Below, one piece after another: positions 1 to 9,227 of a DNA stretch of 64,000 nucleotides. Position 1 is the stretch's first letter. Every line of letters starts with the position of its first letter. The notes below the pieces were generated by a model. It was not told the origin of the DNA, ran no database searches, and saw only the letters and a program-made list of their open reading frames with translations. Source of the DNA: Pseudofrankia coriaricola (GTDB lineage Bacteria; Actinomycetota; Actinomycetes; Frankiales; Frankiaceae); the NCBI RefSeq assembly GCF_001854805.1, contig NZ_MBLO01000022.1, positions 1 through 64,000 on the forward strand, read 5' to 3'. The translations under genes and the position numbers were made by a program.

Positions 1-37
1 CTGGTCGACCGCCCCACCCCCACCAGAACTGGCAGCG

Positions 38-733
38 CTACTTGACCACGTGAGCCACTCCCACCCACTGGTCGCCCCAACCTGACCAACCAGCGACTAG
101 GCGCAGCGCCCGGTCCCGCGTCTTCTCGGAGACGTCCAGGAGCTGTGGGTGCGCGGCCAGGTGCGCCAACAGCGGGAGGCCCAGGTCGGCGGTGTGCGGG
201 ATCGGGATAGGTGCAGGAGGTGGCGGGCCGGGATCCGGCTTGTCGATCAGCTCGATCACCAGGTGGCTCCGATCGCGGCCCCGGTAGATGAGCCGCTTTC
301 CCTCAGGGACCTCGTCCAGGGGAATCGACGCGAGCGCGCGCCGGTAGGCCGCCCGGACCGCCGCGGGCGGGTTCTCGATCCGCAGCACTCCGCCGGCCTT
401 GAGCACCCGGTCCATCACGGTCGTCCCGGAGATTTCCGGATCGCCTGTCAACGGCGCCGGAACGGGCGCGGCCGTCGTCCTGTCCGTAGTTGGACGGGAC
501 GGCGATGTCCTGACCTCCGGCGTCCCGGCCGTCGTACCACCGGCAAGCAACAACCTTCCAGCCTCGGTGATCGTCGCGGTCCATGCCGCTCCATGGCCAC
601 GGACCTGGACCAAGCCGCGGGACGCCAACGCCCTGGCGGTCACACGGTGGCTGAAATCAGGCCACGCACGCTCAGGCGTGCCGTCCCCGATCCACTCGAG
701 AATTTCACGCTGCCGGTCGCTAAGCCTGGCCAC
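38..733 (-). CDS. winged-helix protein, probably C-terminally truncated
   Basis: About 231 residues, reading from a GTG at 733. Residues 3-65 (LSDRQREILEWIGDGT onward, ending in ITEAGRLLLAGG) look like a winged-helix DNA-binding domain of the kind found in many actinobacterial proteins of unknown role. A Pro/Thr-rich linker follows, then a second module around VMDRVLKAGGVLRIENPP and GKRLIYRGRDRSHLVIEL. I recall that relatives continue well past the RALRLV segment, whereas this one ends about 20 residues later in Trp/Gly-rich residues, so the 3' end may be broken. It lies downstream of jetD on the same strand, with a 170-bp gap. The role is unknown. An upstream start at 883 is open but gives low-complexity Arg/Ser residues. 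Confidence 0.5.
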   Translation of the reverse strand: MARLSDRQREILEWIGDGTPERAWPDFSHRVTARALASRGLVQVRGHGAAWTATITEAGRLLLAGGTTAGTPEVRTSPSRPTTDRTTAAPVPAPLTGDPEISGTTVMDRVLKAGGVLRIENPPAAVRAAYRRALASIPLDEVPEGKRLIYRGRDRSHLVIELIDKPDPGPPPPAPIPIPHTADLGLPLLAHLAAHPQLLDVSEKTRDRALRLVAGWSGWGDQWVGVAHVVK

Positions 734-902
734 ACACCTGTATGTAATGCGGGCGTTTGGGAGGCCCGAGGCGCCACGCCATCGAGATCGGCTTCGGCCC
801 CGAAGCCGGCCACTGCTGTATCGCCGGCCCGGTTCGGCAGATCGACGACATGACGCCCCTCGCACACCACCAATCAAGATCATCTGGTATGGCCGGTCTG
901 GG

Positions 903-1961
903 TCAGCTCAGGTCATAGAGCCAGTCGTCATGGGCGGCCAAGTAGTCGCGATTTACAGCTTCCTGGGCCGCGCGTCTGCCGCTCGTCAGGAGATCCTCGA
1001 CGGCCGTGCGGTGCGACGGTCCGAGCCAGATGGCCAGTTCCGCTGCCGTGGCCGCGGTGACAACCTTCGGGGCGCGGCCGGGACGCATGCGGCGCAGCAA
1101 GGCGTCATAGAGCCCGTGCGCGGGCCTTACCGGAGGGAGCCGCTCCCGAACGGCCACGGCCGCCGCGTTCGCCGGGATGCGCAGGCCTTTCTCGTCGAGA
1201 TCTCCGAAATAGGCGATCTCGACCACCGGCGGGTCCAACCTACCGACGGACAGGACCGAAGCCTCGAACGCGCCGCCCGCGCCCCAGCCAACCCGTCCGA
1301 CCCGGTGGCCTGCGCGCTCTACCAGCACACGAACGAGTGAGTCGAAGGTGTCGCTGTTCTCAGCGATGAGCAACAGGTCACCGGGTCCGACCTGTTCGCT
1401 GGTGAACCGGACAACGACCCGGTAAGTCGCCAGCAGCTCGAGGGCGAGGCGGCCGTCGGCGAACAACTGGCTGGTCAGGAGGCGGCCAAGCCGCTTCTCA
1501 TCGCCAAAGATCTCCAGGGAGCGTTCGCGCAGCGGGACAGAAACGACCCCACGGCGGGCGTACAGCCATTCGTTGATCTTTTCCAGGTCGGCCCGCTGCG
1601 TGGGGGTCAGCGGTGTGCCGGGTACCCAGTTCAGGTGCGGGTGCCAGACGGGGTCGTGCCGTGGGGCGGGTGCCAGGTCCGGTTTCGGGAGGGTCACGAA
1701 CCGTGGTAGCTCGGGGATTGCCAGCCGGTCGTAGGACCGTGGGCTGGGCATGACGACGATCTCGTGGCGGGCGAGCTCGTCGAGGGTCTCTCGGAGCACG
1801 GCCCGCCTATGCACGCTCATCCCGAGCGCCGGGTCGGCCTCGTCCAGCAGCCTCCACAGATCGTCAAGGCTCACGCGTCGAGTGGTGCGAGAAGCGAGAG
1901 TTGCCGCGAGCCGAGTCGCGCGCGGGCTGAGCGGTGCCAACGACACGTCGTCGGCGCTCAC
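903..1961 (-). CDS. jetD: Wadjet protein JetD, Toprim nuclease subunit
   Basis: 352 residues, with a GTG start that overlaps the jetC stop as GTGA. JetD is the DNA-cleaving subunit of the Wadjet system and is related to the topoisomerase VI A subunit. In known systems it cuts closed circular plasmid DNA after the SMC motor has extruded it. The Toprim fold is visible in the C-terminal half: a Glu-containing strand (LLLIAENSDTF, near residue 200) and the metal-binding DxD strand (AYFGDLDEKGLRI, near 250). The N-terminal half (ARHEIVVMPSPRSYDRLAIP and nearby) matches the DUF3322-type region. Length is normal for the family and the acidic residues are present, so it should be active. It is the last gene of the jetABCD operon. 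Confidence 0.9.
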   Translation of the reverse strand: MSADDVSLAPLSPRATRLAATLASRTTRRVSLDDLWRLLDEADPALGMSVHRRAVLRETLDELARHEIVVMPSPRSYDRLAIPELPRFVTLPKPDLAPAPRHDPVWHPHLNWVPGTPLTPTQRADLEKINEWLYARRGVVSVPLRERSLEIFGDEKRLGRLLTSQLFADGRLALELLATYRVVVRFTSEQVGPGDLLLIAENSDTFDSLVRVLVERAGHRVGRVGWGAGGAFEASVLSVGRLDPPVVEIAYFGDLDEKGLRIPANAAAVAVRERLPPVRPAHGLYDALLRRMRPGRAPKVVTAATAAELAIWLGPSHRTAVEDLLTSGRRAAQEAVNRDYLAAHDDWLYDLS

Positions 1962-4900
1962 GCGGGTCGGCCCGCCGACGTGCCCGCCGGGGCCGGGCGG
2001 GTGTAGACCCGTGTGCTGGTCAGGGTCCCGCCGCCGTCGGGCTCGCCGAGGCCGGCAAGGGAGCGCGTCATGAGTTCGTCGACAGTGAGGTATTTGAGTC
2101 CGGCGCGCAGGTCGGCGTCGTTGCGGAGCCTGATGATCAGTGGGAAGACGCTGAGCGCGTTCAGGTCGAACAGACCGGTGGTGTAGATCAGCTGGACGCC
2201 CAGGGCGTCGGCGACGGCGAGCTGGAGCTCCAGCAGATAGCCGGCCGAGGCACGGCCGATCGGGTTGTCCAGGAAGAGCACTCCCGCGTGCCGGCGGTCG
2301 GCGTAGCCGCGGTCGTTGGACCGCAGTGCCGCCATGGTGCAGTACAGGATGATCGCGGCTGTGAGCAGCTGGCCTCCGGAGAACACGTCGCCGATTTCGG
2401 CGACCCGCACCCGTTCCGCGCGCAGCACAGCGTCGGGTTTGAGGATCTCGACCTTGACACCCTTATGCATCGCCGCCCGGACTCCCCGCAGCAGCAGGCT
2501 CATCCCGTCGCGACGGATCGGTTTCTTGTCCTTTCCGCCCGGTGCCGCGGCGGATTCCGTCACGTCGTCCACGACCGCGCCAAGGCGTTCCTCGAGCAGC
2601 CGGGGTTCCGCGGTCTCGAAGGTGATCCGGAGGAACTGCTCGCCCGACCAGTCGCCGAGCCCGTCGGGTAGCTCGGACAGCCGGCGGGCCAGGCGCAACG
2701 TTCCGAGGGCGTGCTCGACCAGACCGCGGAGCTGGACGAGGATCGCGCCGCGGTGCCGGTCGATGTGGCCGAGGTCGATCTCCAGCGTGGCCAGCCGGGG
2801 CCGCAGCGCCGCCTCCCAGGCCGCGGCGTGCTGGGGGAGGTCGTCCCGGCCGACGCTGATGATCTGGTGGCGTACCGGGTTCGTGACTGTCGCGAACCTC
2901 GTCGTGACGGTGTACGCGAGTGCGTCCGCTGCCTTCCTGACAGCTTTGTCGGCCTCGTCGAGGTGTCCGGTTCGTTCCTCGACTTCGTGCAGGACGTCCG
3001 CGCGGCGTCTGCCAGCCTCTTCGACGTTCCCGGCGAACATGACGACGGTGGCGTCGGGAACGGCCGGCATGACGATCGCGAGCGCGGACCGGTGTGCGTC
3101 GAACCTGCCCACGAGACCCCGAGCCTCCCCGGCCTCACGGTCCACTGTCCCCAATTGGGTCCGCGCCGTCTCATGGAGGGTGCGGGCGTCCTCCCACTCC
3201 TGCTCGGCGCGTGCGACGAGTGTCTCCGCGTCGGTGATCGTGGTCGGGCGGGTATAGGGCGGTTCGAGTGTCACCTCCTGCGGGGGCAACCTGCGGTGCT
3301 CGCTACGCAGCTCACCGACTCGAGAAGCCTGCTCCGTGTGCTCTTCGTCGGCGGTCCGCAGCTCCCGCCCGCACCGCTCGGCCGCGGCTTCACGGGCCGG
3401 CGCGTCGGCGCCGTCGGGACTGGCGAGCAGAGCGACCGCCAGCGCCCGTGCAGACTCCGGGCGGATGCCGTTGACGGCAGTCAGTGCCGCCGCCTCCGCC
3501 CGCTCCGCGGCCCGCAGGTCACTTCGGAGGTCGTCTCCGACTGAGACCCGCTCGTAGGCCTCCTTCGCTGCCTTGTATGCCTCCCGAAGTGCGGAAACGG
3601 GCAGAGTCGGGGTCGGCTCGGACTCGTATCCGATCGCTCCGAGGATCTCGCCGATATCGCCGCGGCTGGTCGCGGCGACGCGGCGCTGGTCGTCGGCCGC
3701 CCGGCGCGCCTCGCCCGCCTCGCGGCGCAGCCGCACGGCGGTGTCCCGCTGTATCTCGGCCTGCCTCTCGTGGGTGGCGACCGCCACGTTGGCGGCGCGG
3801 ACGGTCGCTTCGAATCCGGGCACGGTGGCGGTGCGAGCGGCGAGGGCAGCGAGCAGCTCGGCGGAGCGGCGCGTCTCGTCCTCGGCTTGCCGTAGGCCTG
3901 GCAAGCTTTGCCGGGCCAAGGCGAGCGCCTCATTGGCCTCCGCCCGGGCGGCGCGGACGCCGTCGACGGCCGTCTTCGCCTCGGCCATCACCGTGGCCGT
4001 GGTGGTGCGCACGGCCCGCAGGTCGGCGAGGGTGCCCGGCGGGTAGCCGTCTCGCCAGGCGGTCAGCCGACGGCTCAGCTCCTGGTCAGTAGTGAGCTGA
4101 GCGGTCAGTTCGTCGTGACGCGCCTTGCGCTGCTCCTGCTGGCGGGACAGAGCGGCGCGTTCGGCCTCGGCCTGGTCGGCGTCGAACAGGGCAGGGTTCG
4201 GCGGGACGAGGAACCCGATGCCCGCCGGCGGCGCGGCGGACTCGTTCGTGATGGCGATCGTCGTGCCGACCGCGACGACCGAGCGCGGCCACAGGCGCGC
4301 CTCGGTGAGGATCCGTTCAGCCGCGTCGAGATCGGCGCCGTCGTTGAGGACGATGCCGCCGACGAGGCTCGGATGGGATCTCAGGACGTTCTCCCGCCGA
4401 TCCGGCGGGACCGCTGCCAGGTATTTCCAGCCGGGCCAGGCCGTGATGCCCGCGGCTTTGAGCAGGGCGAGCGCCTTGCCGATCTCGTCGGCGGGTGGCA
4501 GGAGCCCACCGGAGCCGAGCGTGTCCAGGAGCCGCTGGTCGCGCAGGCTCTCACTTCGTAGGTTGTCAGCCTCGTTCTCGGCGCTCTTGATCGCCTCTTC
4601 GAGGCGGACGAGGAGTGACGGTGTGTCGGTGTCGAGTTCGATGCGGTCGACGCCGAGCAGGGCTGCGAGCCGCTCGTCCTCCATCAGGTCCGCCGCGGAT
4701 GTTTCCGCGAACTCCGCGCGCCGCGCCGCTTCGGCCGCGTCGGTCCTGGCCCGGGTGAATGCGCCCTCGGCGGCCAGCAACTGGTCGTTGCATGTCGCCA
4801 GGTCGCCGTCCAGCCTGTCCCGTTCGGCCTCGGTGGACCCGACCCGTGCCTTTGCTTCGTCGGCCGCATGGGCGCGGGCCTCGGCACGGGCGGCGACGTC

Positions 4901-6457
4901 CTCGTCGGGGGAGGTGAGTAGGCCGTCTGCGACCGCGGCCCGTACTGCCGCCGTCACCGCAGCCACCTGGGCGGCCGCGCTCTGGGCGCGGGCCTTCTCC
5001 TGCTCGCCTTCCTTGTCAGCGTCGCTCCTCGCGTCGTCGGCCGCCTTGGCCTCCTCGTCGAGCGTCGTGGCCGTGGCATCGTGGCGTTTAGCCTCGGCCA
5101 TGGCGGCATCGGCGACGGCGAGCAGCCCGCGTGCCAGCCCGCGGGCTGCGGCGTCGCGGGCGGCGAGCGCTGGCGCGGCGCTGTCTTCGCTTTCGGCCAC
5201 GACCCGGCGGATCGCCACCGCTTTCTCCCGGGCCGTGTTCAGGGCCAGGATCTTCTCGGTCTGCCGCCAGGCCTCGACCCGCTCCTGACGCTGGGCCAGC
5301 AGCGTGGTGAGCCGTTTCTGCTCGGCCACGGCTGCGGCGAGTCGCAGCCCGGCCAGCGTCCGGCGGAGCTCGGCGGTGATCCGGTTCAGCCGGCGGACCC
5401 GGCTGTCCGCGTCGCGCTCGACGGTCCGGGCCGTTTCGAGCCGCTCTTCCAGGATTCTCAGGCGTTCCTTCTCGTGCGCGTGGCGGGACTCGATGGACAT
5501 CGCGAACCGGCCTGCCCGGGCCCGGCTTTCCTCGAGCCCGGCCCTCGCGGTCTCGGCCGCACCGGCGGTGGCCACCAGCGGCTCAAGGTGCGCCAGTGCG
5601 CCGACGACGAAGTCGCGCTCGGCGGTCAGGCCCCCGCGCTGGGAGAGCCGCGCCGCGTACCGGTCTACGAGTTCCGCCAGGCCGCGGGGTTCCTCCTCCT
5701 TGGTCACCGCTGTCAGCAGCCAGTCGACGAAGGCTTCGTCTGAGCGGAACGTGAAGGCATCGGCGGCCTCACCTTCGCCGGCGTTCATCCGCCGTTGGTA
5801 GCGGAACAGCTCCGGATCGAGCCCAAGACTGGCTAGATGGTCGGTCCAATCCTTCTGGTCGGTCTCCCAGCCCAATCTCAGGCCTGGATCCGCCCGGTGG
5901 GCCTCATTGAGGCGGTCTTTGAAGCCCGGGAGTCGTACCGGTTTGTCTCCTTCGACAACCGGAAGCGTGTCGAGGGCGAGTGTCGGGCTCGGATGGAAGG
6001 AATACCAGGCCTCCGCGAACCGGCTCGGGTCACTGGAGACGGTTTCGCCCTTCCAGGCGCTGACCTTGCCGACGACGACCGCCTGGCCGGTCCGTACGTG
6101 TCGCCATTCGAGGACGACGTGCGCGACGTCCCGAGCGAGCACGAAGTTCTCGAGCACGCGGGTATTCGTCGTCCCGACTATCTGGCGCCGGCCGGGCAGC
6201 ATCACCGAGAAGATCAGTTTGATCAGCACGGACTTCCCGCCGCCGTTCTCCAGGAACAACACCGTGGCGGGGCTCGGCCTGCGCGGCACATCGGTATGGG
6301 CTGGCGTCTCACCATCCAGATCGAACATGGACGGCTGCGCTGCTGGCCTCGACACCGGGGCGCCGACGTTGCGCAGGTCAAGGGTGACGTCCTGGTAACG
6401 GGCACCCTTCGGCCCGACGGAAACCAGCCGCACCCGCGCCAGCTCGAACACCCTCAA
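1958..6457 (-). CDS. jetC: Wadjet protein JetC, SMC-like ATPase
   Basis: 1499 residues. JetC is the MukB-like SMC motor that dimerises and extrudes plasmid DNA loops. The Walker A is LFLENGGGKSVLIK (residues 67-80). The middle is long, Ala/Arg/Glu-rich coiled coil (about 290-620 and 720-1200). Between them a non-coiled segment near 620-720 (GGLLPPADEIGKALALLKAAGITAWPGW) forms the hinge-like domain. The C-terminal head has the signature FSGGQLLTAAI (about 1360) and Walker B GVLFLDNPIG (about 1394). In the head, ENGGGKS and LDNPIG are typical of Wadjet and MksB proteins rather than of ordinary SMC. A 17-bp gap separates it from jetB, and its stop overlaps the jetD start. All ATPase motifs are intact. 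Confidence 0.93.
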   Translation of the reverse strand: MRVFELARVRLVSVGPKGARYQDVTLDLRNVGAPVSRPAAQPSMFDLDGETPAHTDVPRRPSPATVLFLENGGGKSVLIKLIFSVMLPGRRQIVGTTNTRVLENFVLARDVAHVVLEWRHVRTGQAVVVGKVSAWKGETVSSDPSRFAEAWYSFHPSPTLALDTLPVVEGDKPVRLPGFKDRLNEAHRADPGLRLGWETDQKDWTDHLASLGLDPELFRYQRRMNAGEGEAADAFTFRSDEAFVDWLLTAVTKEEEPRGLAELVDRYAARLSQRGGLTAERDFVVGALAHLEPLVATAGAAETARAGLEESRARAGRFAMSIESRHAHEKERLRILEERLETARTVERDADSRVRRLNRITAELRRTLAGLRLAAAVAEQKRLTTLLAQRQERVEAWRQTEKILALNTAREKAVAIRRVVAESEDSAAPALAARDAAARGLARGLLAVADAAMAEAKRHDATATTLDEEAKAADDARSDADKEGEQEKARAQSAAAQVAAVTAAVRAAVADGLLTSPDEDVAARAEARAHAADEAKARVGSTEAERDRLDGDLATCNDQLLAAEGAFTRARTDAAEAARRAEFAETSAADLMEDERLAALLGVDRIELDTDTPSLLVRLEEAIKSAENEADNLRSESLRDQRLLDTLGSGGLLPPADEIGKALALLKAAGITAWPGWKYLAAVPPDRRENVLRSHPSLVGGIVLNDGADLDAAERILTEARLWPRSVVAVGTTIAITNESAAPPAGIGFLVPPNPALFDADQAEAERAALSRQQEQRKARHDELTAQLTTDQELSRRLTAWRDGYPPGTLADLRAVRTTTATVMAEAKTAVDGVRAARAEANEALALARQSLPGLRQAEDETRRSAELLAALAARTATVPGFEATVRAANVAVATHERQAEIQRDTAVRLRREAGEARRAADDQRRVAATSRGDIGEILGAIGYESEPTPTLPVSALREAYKAAKEAYERVSVGDDLRSDLRAAERAEAAALTAVNGIRPESARALAVALLASPDGADAPAREAAAERCGRELRTADEEHTEQASRVGELRSEHRRLPPQEVTLEPPYTRPTTITDAETLVARAEQEWEDARTLHETARTQLGTVDREAGEARGLVGRFDAHRSALAIVMPAVPDATVVMFAGNVEEAGRRRADVLHEVEERTGHLDEADKAVRKAADALAYTVTTRFATVTNPVRHQIISVGRDDLPQHAAAWEAALRPRLATLEIDLGHIDRHRGAILVQLRGLVEHALGTLRLARRLSELPDGLGDWSGEQFLRITFETAEPRLLEERLGAVVDDVTESAAAPGGKDKKPIRRDGMSLLLRGVRAAMHKGVKVEILKPDAVLRAERVRVAEIGDVFSGGQLLTAAIILYCTMAALRSNDRGYADRRHAGVLFLDNPIGRASAGYLLELQLAVADALGVQLIYTTGLFDLNALSVFPLIIRLRNDADLRAGLKYLTVDELMTRSLAGLGEPDGGGTLTSTRVYTRPAPAGTSAGRPA

Positions 6458-6474
6458 ACCCCCTATGTTCCGGC

Positions 6475-7254
6475 TCAGCCCAGCAGGTCGCCGCGGATGG
6501 TGTGCAGGCTGCCGGTGCCGTCCGTTACGACGACGACCCCGAGCTGGAGGAGCTCGTCGAACGCGGCACCGGCGGCGAGCTCACGCACCTGCACCTGGTA
6601 GCGCGGCGTTGTCCGGTACGTGCTCCCACCATCGCCGCCGACCTGGATCAGGAAGCCCTGCTCCGCGAGGAACTTCATCGCCTTCGTGACCATGGCACGC
6701 GTCGAGTCCCGCGTGCCGCCGACCTCCGTTCGCCGGGAATAGACCCGCCAGGTCCGCTCCAGCTCCGGCGCCTCCTCCGGCGGGTCGAGGTTCTCCTCCG
6801 CCGCGGCGGCCCGCTCGTCGAGCATCCGGCACGACTCACGAACAACCGCGTCGACCTGTTCGACGCTGAGCCGGCCGACATAGGTGTCGTCAGCCAGGTC
6901 CGCGGGCCGCGGAAACGCGACCGCGGCGACAGCCAGATGGATGAGACCGTGCAGCACCCGTTCCCGACGGTCCCGGACCACGGCGCGGCGTGAGTAGTCC
7001 TCCATCTTCAGCTCGAACAGCGACTCATCGGTCGCCGCCAGCACCAGGCCCGTACGGTCCGAGCAGCCCAGGATGACCAGGCCCAGCCCTGAGACGACCG
7101 CCGCCGTGGCGGCGGCGAACATCTCATCCGTCGCGTGCCGGCGCACCAGGTCCGCGTAGGAACGGTCGCGGGCCGGCACGAGTCGCGGCCGCATGCCGAA
7201 AGCGACCAGTTGGGCCGCGTCAGCGATGTCCGTGATGGTTGGGTTCTCGCTCAC
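6475..7254 (-). CDS. jetB: Wadjet protein JetB, MukE/MksE-like subunit
   Basis: 259 residues, GTG start overlapping the jetA stop as GTGA. JetB is the KITE-type winged-helix subunit (MukE/MksE-like) that binds the JetA kleisin and bridges the JetC heads. The sequence is mainly helical, with a wHTH-like C-terminal half (TKAMKFLAEQGFLIQVGGDG, then a strand-rich RYQVQVRELAAG and LLQLGVVVV). No catalytic motif is expected or seen. Assignment rests on moderate sequence resemblance plus its position between a MukF-like gene and a MukB-like gene. Size is normal for JetB. Confidence 0.85.
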   Translation of the reverse strand: MSENPTITDIADAAQLVAFGMRPRLVPARDRSYADLVRRHATDEMFAAATAAVVSGLGLVILGCSDRTGLVLAATDESLFELKMEDYSRRAVVRDRRERVLHGLIHLAVAAVAFPRPADLADDTYVGRLSVEQVDAVVRESCRMLDERAAAAEENLDPPEEAPELERTWRVYSRRTEVGGTRDSTRAMVTKAMKFLAEQGFLIQVGGDGGSTYRTTPRYQVQVRELAAGAAFDELLQLGVVVVTDGTGSLHTIRGDLLG

Positions 7255-8762
7255 GCCGCGCCCTCCGAGGCCAGGCCGCTGTCCGCGTGGGCAGCGTCGT
7301 GGCCTGAGATCCGAGCGACACCCACCAGCAGGTCGGCCCCGCCGAACCCCTCGTCGTCGAGCCGGGTCCCGTCGTCGACCGCGATCAGAATCCGGTCATC
7401 GCCCTGCCTGCGGGCGGTGCCGACCTCCGGCGACACCGCGTGCAGCGCCAGCAGCATCACCAGCCTGGGTAGCTCGGCCTCCGCCGCCCGTGCGTCGGCG
7501 AGCAGGCCAGACAGCCTGCGCGGCACCTCAGACACGTCCAGCAGCTCTTCCGCCCACCTCCACTGCTCGGCGGTGAATACCTCCGGGTCGGGCAACGGCT
7601 CCAGCTCAGGCTCCGGAAGGCTCTCGCCGAGGTCCGTCCGGTCGGGCGCGGGACGTAGCAGCAGCTCGACCATGTCGAGTAGCCGCGGCACGACGGGCAG
7701 CCTCAGCCCCGTCCCCGCGCGGAAGAACTCGCCAGTCGGCTTCTCGGCGTCCGCGACGGGCAGGTCGAGCGTCGGCGCCAGCAGCTGGCCGAACAGGTCC
7801 ACCGTCGCACGCAGCGGCGGGCCGGAGAACTGCTGGCGGTCCTGCTCTGTCCGGAAGAGGCCCCCCGCGTCCAGCAGCCGCGTCTGCAGCTGGGTGTGCC
7901 GCCGCATGCACTCCTCGACGATCTCGACGATCTCGACGACCGTCGCCGCCTTGCGTTTGCGCTCCGGTTCGACCGCCTCGTTCCGGACCGAACGGATCGT
8001 CGCCAGGATCGCGGTCTCCTGCCTGTAACGAGCCTCCACATGGGCCAGCGCCGTCGCGATCAGCTCGGGCATCTCCTGCTCCCAGTCGACCGAGCGGACG
8101 TCGCGCCGGGTCGCATCCAGACGCCGGCGCAGTTGCTCGGCGTACTGGATGGTCGTGTACCTGGCCTGTAGCGCGGCGGCCTGGGCATCCGCCAACTTGC
8201 CCCGGTTGATCAAGTTCTGGAGCTTGATCTCGGCGGCGATCTGCGCGGACTCGACGTCGGTGTCCAGGGCACCGATCAGGACGTTGATTGCCTCGTCGGA
8301 CGCGCGCAGGTACACCTCACCGTCGGCACCAACCAGTTCGACCAAGAGCTTGAACGAGAACGTGAGCCGCCGATACCGACCGTCGGCCATCGTGCCGTAG
8401 AAGACCTGGAACCCACGGTCGACGCTGCCGACATTGATCAGATTGTCGAGAACCCACCGGGCCACCTGCTCGTGTTCGGCTGTCGTTCGGTCGGGAGCCT
8501 GCGCCGCGACGAACGGCCGAACCCGGGCGATCACCTGCTCCGGCCCCGCCCCACGGTCGAAGTCCATCGCGATGGCCACTTGGTCGAGGATCTGGAACGC
8601 GATCTCCGCCATCGCGTAGACCGAAGCCTCCGCGAAGTCCAGCCGGGACTTCCGCGCGTCGAGGTCATGGATCGGCCCCGTACAGGCCAGAGCCTTCAAC
8701 CGACGAGCGAGCCCCTCGTCGATCGCGAGGACGTCACCACCCATCTCCCCCCGGTTGGTCAC
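7251..8762 (-). CDS. jetA: Wadjet protein JetA, MukF/MksF-like kleisin
   Basis: 503 residues, first gene of the operon. JetA is the kleisin that closes the SMC ring with JetB and JetC. The sequence is helical: an N-terminal wHTH-like segment (YAMAEIAFQILDQVAIAMD), a central coiled part (KLQNLINRGKLADAQAAALQARY, then a long Arg/Glu-rich stretch to about 290), and a C-terminal wHTH-like end (AEAELPRLVMLLALHAVS). The GTG at 8762 was chosen because a TATAGT box lies 9 bases upstream. An ATG six codons further in is an alternative. The order jetA-B-C-D with 4-bp overlaps or a short gap argues for strict co-translation of one complex. Confidence 0.88.
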   Translation of the reverse strand: MTNRGEMGGDVLAIDEGLARRLKALACTGPIHDLDARKSRLDFAEASVYAMAEIAFQILDQVAIAMDFDRGAGPEQVIARVRPFVAAQAPDRTTAEHEQVARWVLDNLINVGSVDRGFQVFYGTMADGRYRRLTFSFKLLVELVGADGEVYLRASDEAINVLIGALDTDVESAQIAAEIKLQNLINRGKLADAQAAALQARYTTIQYAEQLRRRLDATRRDVRSVDWEQEMPELIATALAHVEARYRQETAILATIRSVRNEAVEPERKRKAATVVEIVEIVEECMRRHTQLQTRLLDAGGLFRTEQDRQQFSGPPLRATVDLFGQLLAPTLDLPVADAEKPTGEFFRAGTGLRLPVVPRLLDMVELLLRPAPDRTDLGESLPEPELEPLPDPEVFTAEQWRWAEELLDVSEVPRRLSGLLADARAAEAELPRLVMLLALHAVSPEVGTARRQGDDRILIAVDDGTRLDDEGFGGADLLVGVARISGHDAAHADSGLASEGAA

Positions 8763-8771
8763 AATCCGAAC

Positions 8772-8777
8772 ACTATA
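8772..8777 (-). promoter_or_regulatory. candidate -10 box of the jetABCD operon
   Basis: On the minus strand the sequence reads TATAGT, a good match to the actinobacterial TANNNT -10 element. It ends 9 bases before the GTG of jetA, so the transcript would be nearly leaderless. I see no clear -35 hexamer at the expected distance. Confidence 0.45.
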
Positions 8778-8939
8778 GGCGACAGTGACTCACCTGATCT
8801 GCCCATCGCCGCGACACACATCGAGTCACCGCTGCGCACGTTGAAGAGCCCGCCACCGATTCCCGCGCTGGCTCGCTACCGCTAGCCTTCGGCCCGCTTC
8901 GCGCCGCGGTCACCGCTCGGGCGCGGGGGCTGACGGCGT

Positions 8940-8945
8940 TACGAT
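8940..8945 (+). promoter_or_regulatory. -10 box giving a leaderless antitoxin mRNA
   Basis: TACGAT stands 6 bases before the ATG of the antitoxin, which puts the expected transcription start at or next to the A of the ATG. The same sequence and spacing recur in copy 2 at 37341-37346. No -35 consensus is visible. Confidence 0.5.
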
Positions 8946-8951
8946 GTTGTC

Positions 8952-9212
8952 ATGATCGAGATGCCGCTGTCCGAGGGTGAGCGGCTGGCTCTTGTGGCTC
9001 GCGAGGTCGCCGAGTCGGGCCAGGTCGTCTACCTGACCGACCATGGCCGGCGGTTGGCGGCGATCGTGCCAGCGAGTCTGGCGGAACTTATCGAGCGCGG
9101 CGAAGCGCGCGGTGGCCGGCGGGTCCTGGGCGCCCGCGGTGTGGGGCGCAGCGGTCGGCATGACATCTCCGAGCGGATCGAGGAGATCCTCGCCAACGAG
9201 GTGACGTCGTAA
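8952..9212 (+). CDS. Phd/YefM-type antitoxin, orphan copy
   Basis: 86 residues. The segment LVAREVAESGQVVYLTDHGRRLAAIVP is the Phd/YefM antitoxin fold, which binds its own promoter as a dimer. The C-terminal tail (RHDISERIEEILANEVTS) would wrap a partner toxin. It is nearly the same as the antitoxin at 37353-37613, which still has its PIN toxin. Here the toxin frame breaks after about eight codons (see 9213-9227). It may therefore act as an orphan regulator or as an antidote to the second copy's toxin, and it could cross-regulate that promoter. No Shine-Dalgarno sequence is visible; a leaderless transcript is likely. Confidence 0.8.
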   Translation: MIEMPLSEGERLALVAREVAESGQVVYLTDHGRRLAAIVPASLAELIERGEARGGRRVLGARGVGRSGRHDISERIEEILANEVTS

Positions 9213-9227
9213 CCCTCGTCGTCGACG
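9213..9227 (+). pseudogene. first codons of a lost PIN toxin gene
   Basis: Directly after the antitoxin stop, the frame that encodes the toxin in copy 2 reads TLVVDG, then departs into unrelated sequence. Only the first strand of the PIN domain with its Asp is left. The rest of the toxin has been deleted or replaced. Confidence 0.65.

Larger units (their letters stand above)
8891..9227 (+). repeat. 337-bp repeat, copy 1 (antitoxin with promoter and toxin start)
   Basis: This stretch is nearly identical to 37292-37628. The match begins about 60 bases before the antitoxin start, covers the whole antitoxin gene and ends in the first codons of the toxin reading frame (LVVDG here, LVVDAG in copy 2). 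The copies differ by scattered substitutions, so the duplication is not recent. Confidence 0.85.
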
